A stretch of 43,621 nt of DNA from Porphyromonadaceae bacterium UBA7555 (GTDB taxonomy: Bacteria; Bacteroidota; Bacteroidia; Bacteroidales; Muribaculaceae), in assembly GCA_002478045.1 (NCBI GenBank), contig DLLT01000030.1, positions 8,449-52,069 of the forward strand, in the 5' to 3' direction. Below are positions 43,464 through 43,621 of this stretch, piece after piece. The notes beneath the pieces were generated by a model. It was not told the DNA's origin and did not search any database. It saw only the letters and a program-made list of their open reading frames with translations. The position numbers and the translations under genes are program-made. The stretch's first letter is position 1. The number at the start of each line of letters is the position of its first letter.

Positions 43464-43537
43464 TCGGGGTGACAGGATTCGAACCTGCGACCACCTGGTC
43501 CCAAACCAGGTGCGCTACCGGACTGCGCTACGCCCCG
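43464..43537 (-). tRNA. tRNA-Pro (anticodon TGG)
   Basis: The 74-base gene folds with anticodon arm CCTGG TTTGGGA CCAGG (anticodon TGG), D-arm GCGCAGTCCGGTAGCGC and T-arm GCAGG TTCGAAT CCTGT; the discriminator is A. The acceptor CGGGGCG/CACCCCG has a C6-A67 mismatch. CCA is not encoded. Confidence 0.94.
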
Positions 43538-43546
43538 TTTGCGGCG

Positions 43547-43554
43547 CAAAGTTA
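43547..43554 (-). promoter_or_regulatory. -7 element of tRNA-Pro
   Basis: TAACTTTG on the minus strand; CTTG at 43578-43575, 20 bases upstream, matches three of four -33 bases. Transcription would start about 5 bases before the tRNA. Confidence 0.6.
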
Positions 43555-43621
43555 CACAATCTTTGCGAAATGTGCAAGACGTGCATCAAGGTGTGCATAC
43601 TGTAGAGTCAAGTGGCAAGTG

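Overview
The window reads as a chromosomal segment of a Bacteroidales bacterium, most likely of the Muribaculaceae or a close relative (family-level placement is inference). Supporting signs: promoters of the Bacteroidetes type (TAnnTTTG -7 element, several with TTTG exactly 20 bases upstream), almost no Shine-Dalgarno sequences, proteins with type IX secretion C-terminal sorting domains, a DUF4270 lipoprotein next to a one-domain starch-synthase homologue, a tmRNA tag ending ENNYALAA, and a Bacteroidetes-style SerA. No prophage, plasmid, insertion sequence or CRISPR array is visible; most of it is conserved housekeeping sequence.

Layout. 1-3036: 3' part of secA (+), ended by a perfect 46-base palindrome. 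3404-6031 (-): large exported phosphodiester-glycosidase protein with a sorting domain. 6686-9175 (+): small exported protein of unknown function, rpsU, xerC and hpf. 9429-11117 (-): OmpA/TPR lipoprotein. 11343-14163 (-): tRNA-Ser(CGA) with an unusual repeat structure at its 3' side, the serC-serA operon and initiator tRNA-fMet. 14429-25098 (+): mltG, then a run of short-spaced genes: DUF5106 thioredoxin-like protein, mnmA, bifunctional nuclease, nucleoside transporter, rsmE, kdsA, TPR protein, ATP-grasp protein and HAD phosphatase. 25252-30342 (-): ribE, a GH31 alpha-glucosidase and a single-span membrane protein of unknown function. 30701-32364 (+): surE, FKBP isomerase and a YjbQ-family protein. 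32556-38779 (-): two very large secreted proteins (cleaved-adhesin/Fn3 and leucine-rich repeat). 38996-40124 (-): ECF sigma factor with a membrane protein. 40204-43537 (-): a second copy of the unusual repeat structure, tmRNA, tRNA-Thr(CGT), DUF4270 lipoprotein, starch-synthase-like protein and tRNA-Pro(TGG).

The most unusual observation is a 72-base element made of two 36-base tandem units, found twice 29 kb apart. Each time it sits exactly inside the T-loop sequence (GGGATTC^GAACC) of a truncated duplicate of the 3' end of a structured RNA gene, once beside tRNA-Ser and once beside tmRNA, with the intact RNA gene following. This looks like a short sequence that enters or expands at RNA-gene T-loops while a duplication keeps the RNA functional. 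A second point is that hpf alone carries a strong Shine-Dalgarno sequence, in the gene group that also encodes bS21, the protein linked to anti-Shine-Dalgarno masking in this phylum.

Functionally the window covers protein export and surface display (SecA, sorting-domain proteins, lipoproteins), envelope building (KdsA, MltG), translation and its quality control (bS21, HPF, RsmE, MnmA, tmRNA, tRNAs), serine and riboflavin synthesis, and glycan breakdown (GH31). Homology calls are from recognised motifs; no database search was run.
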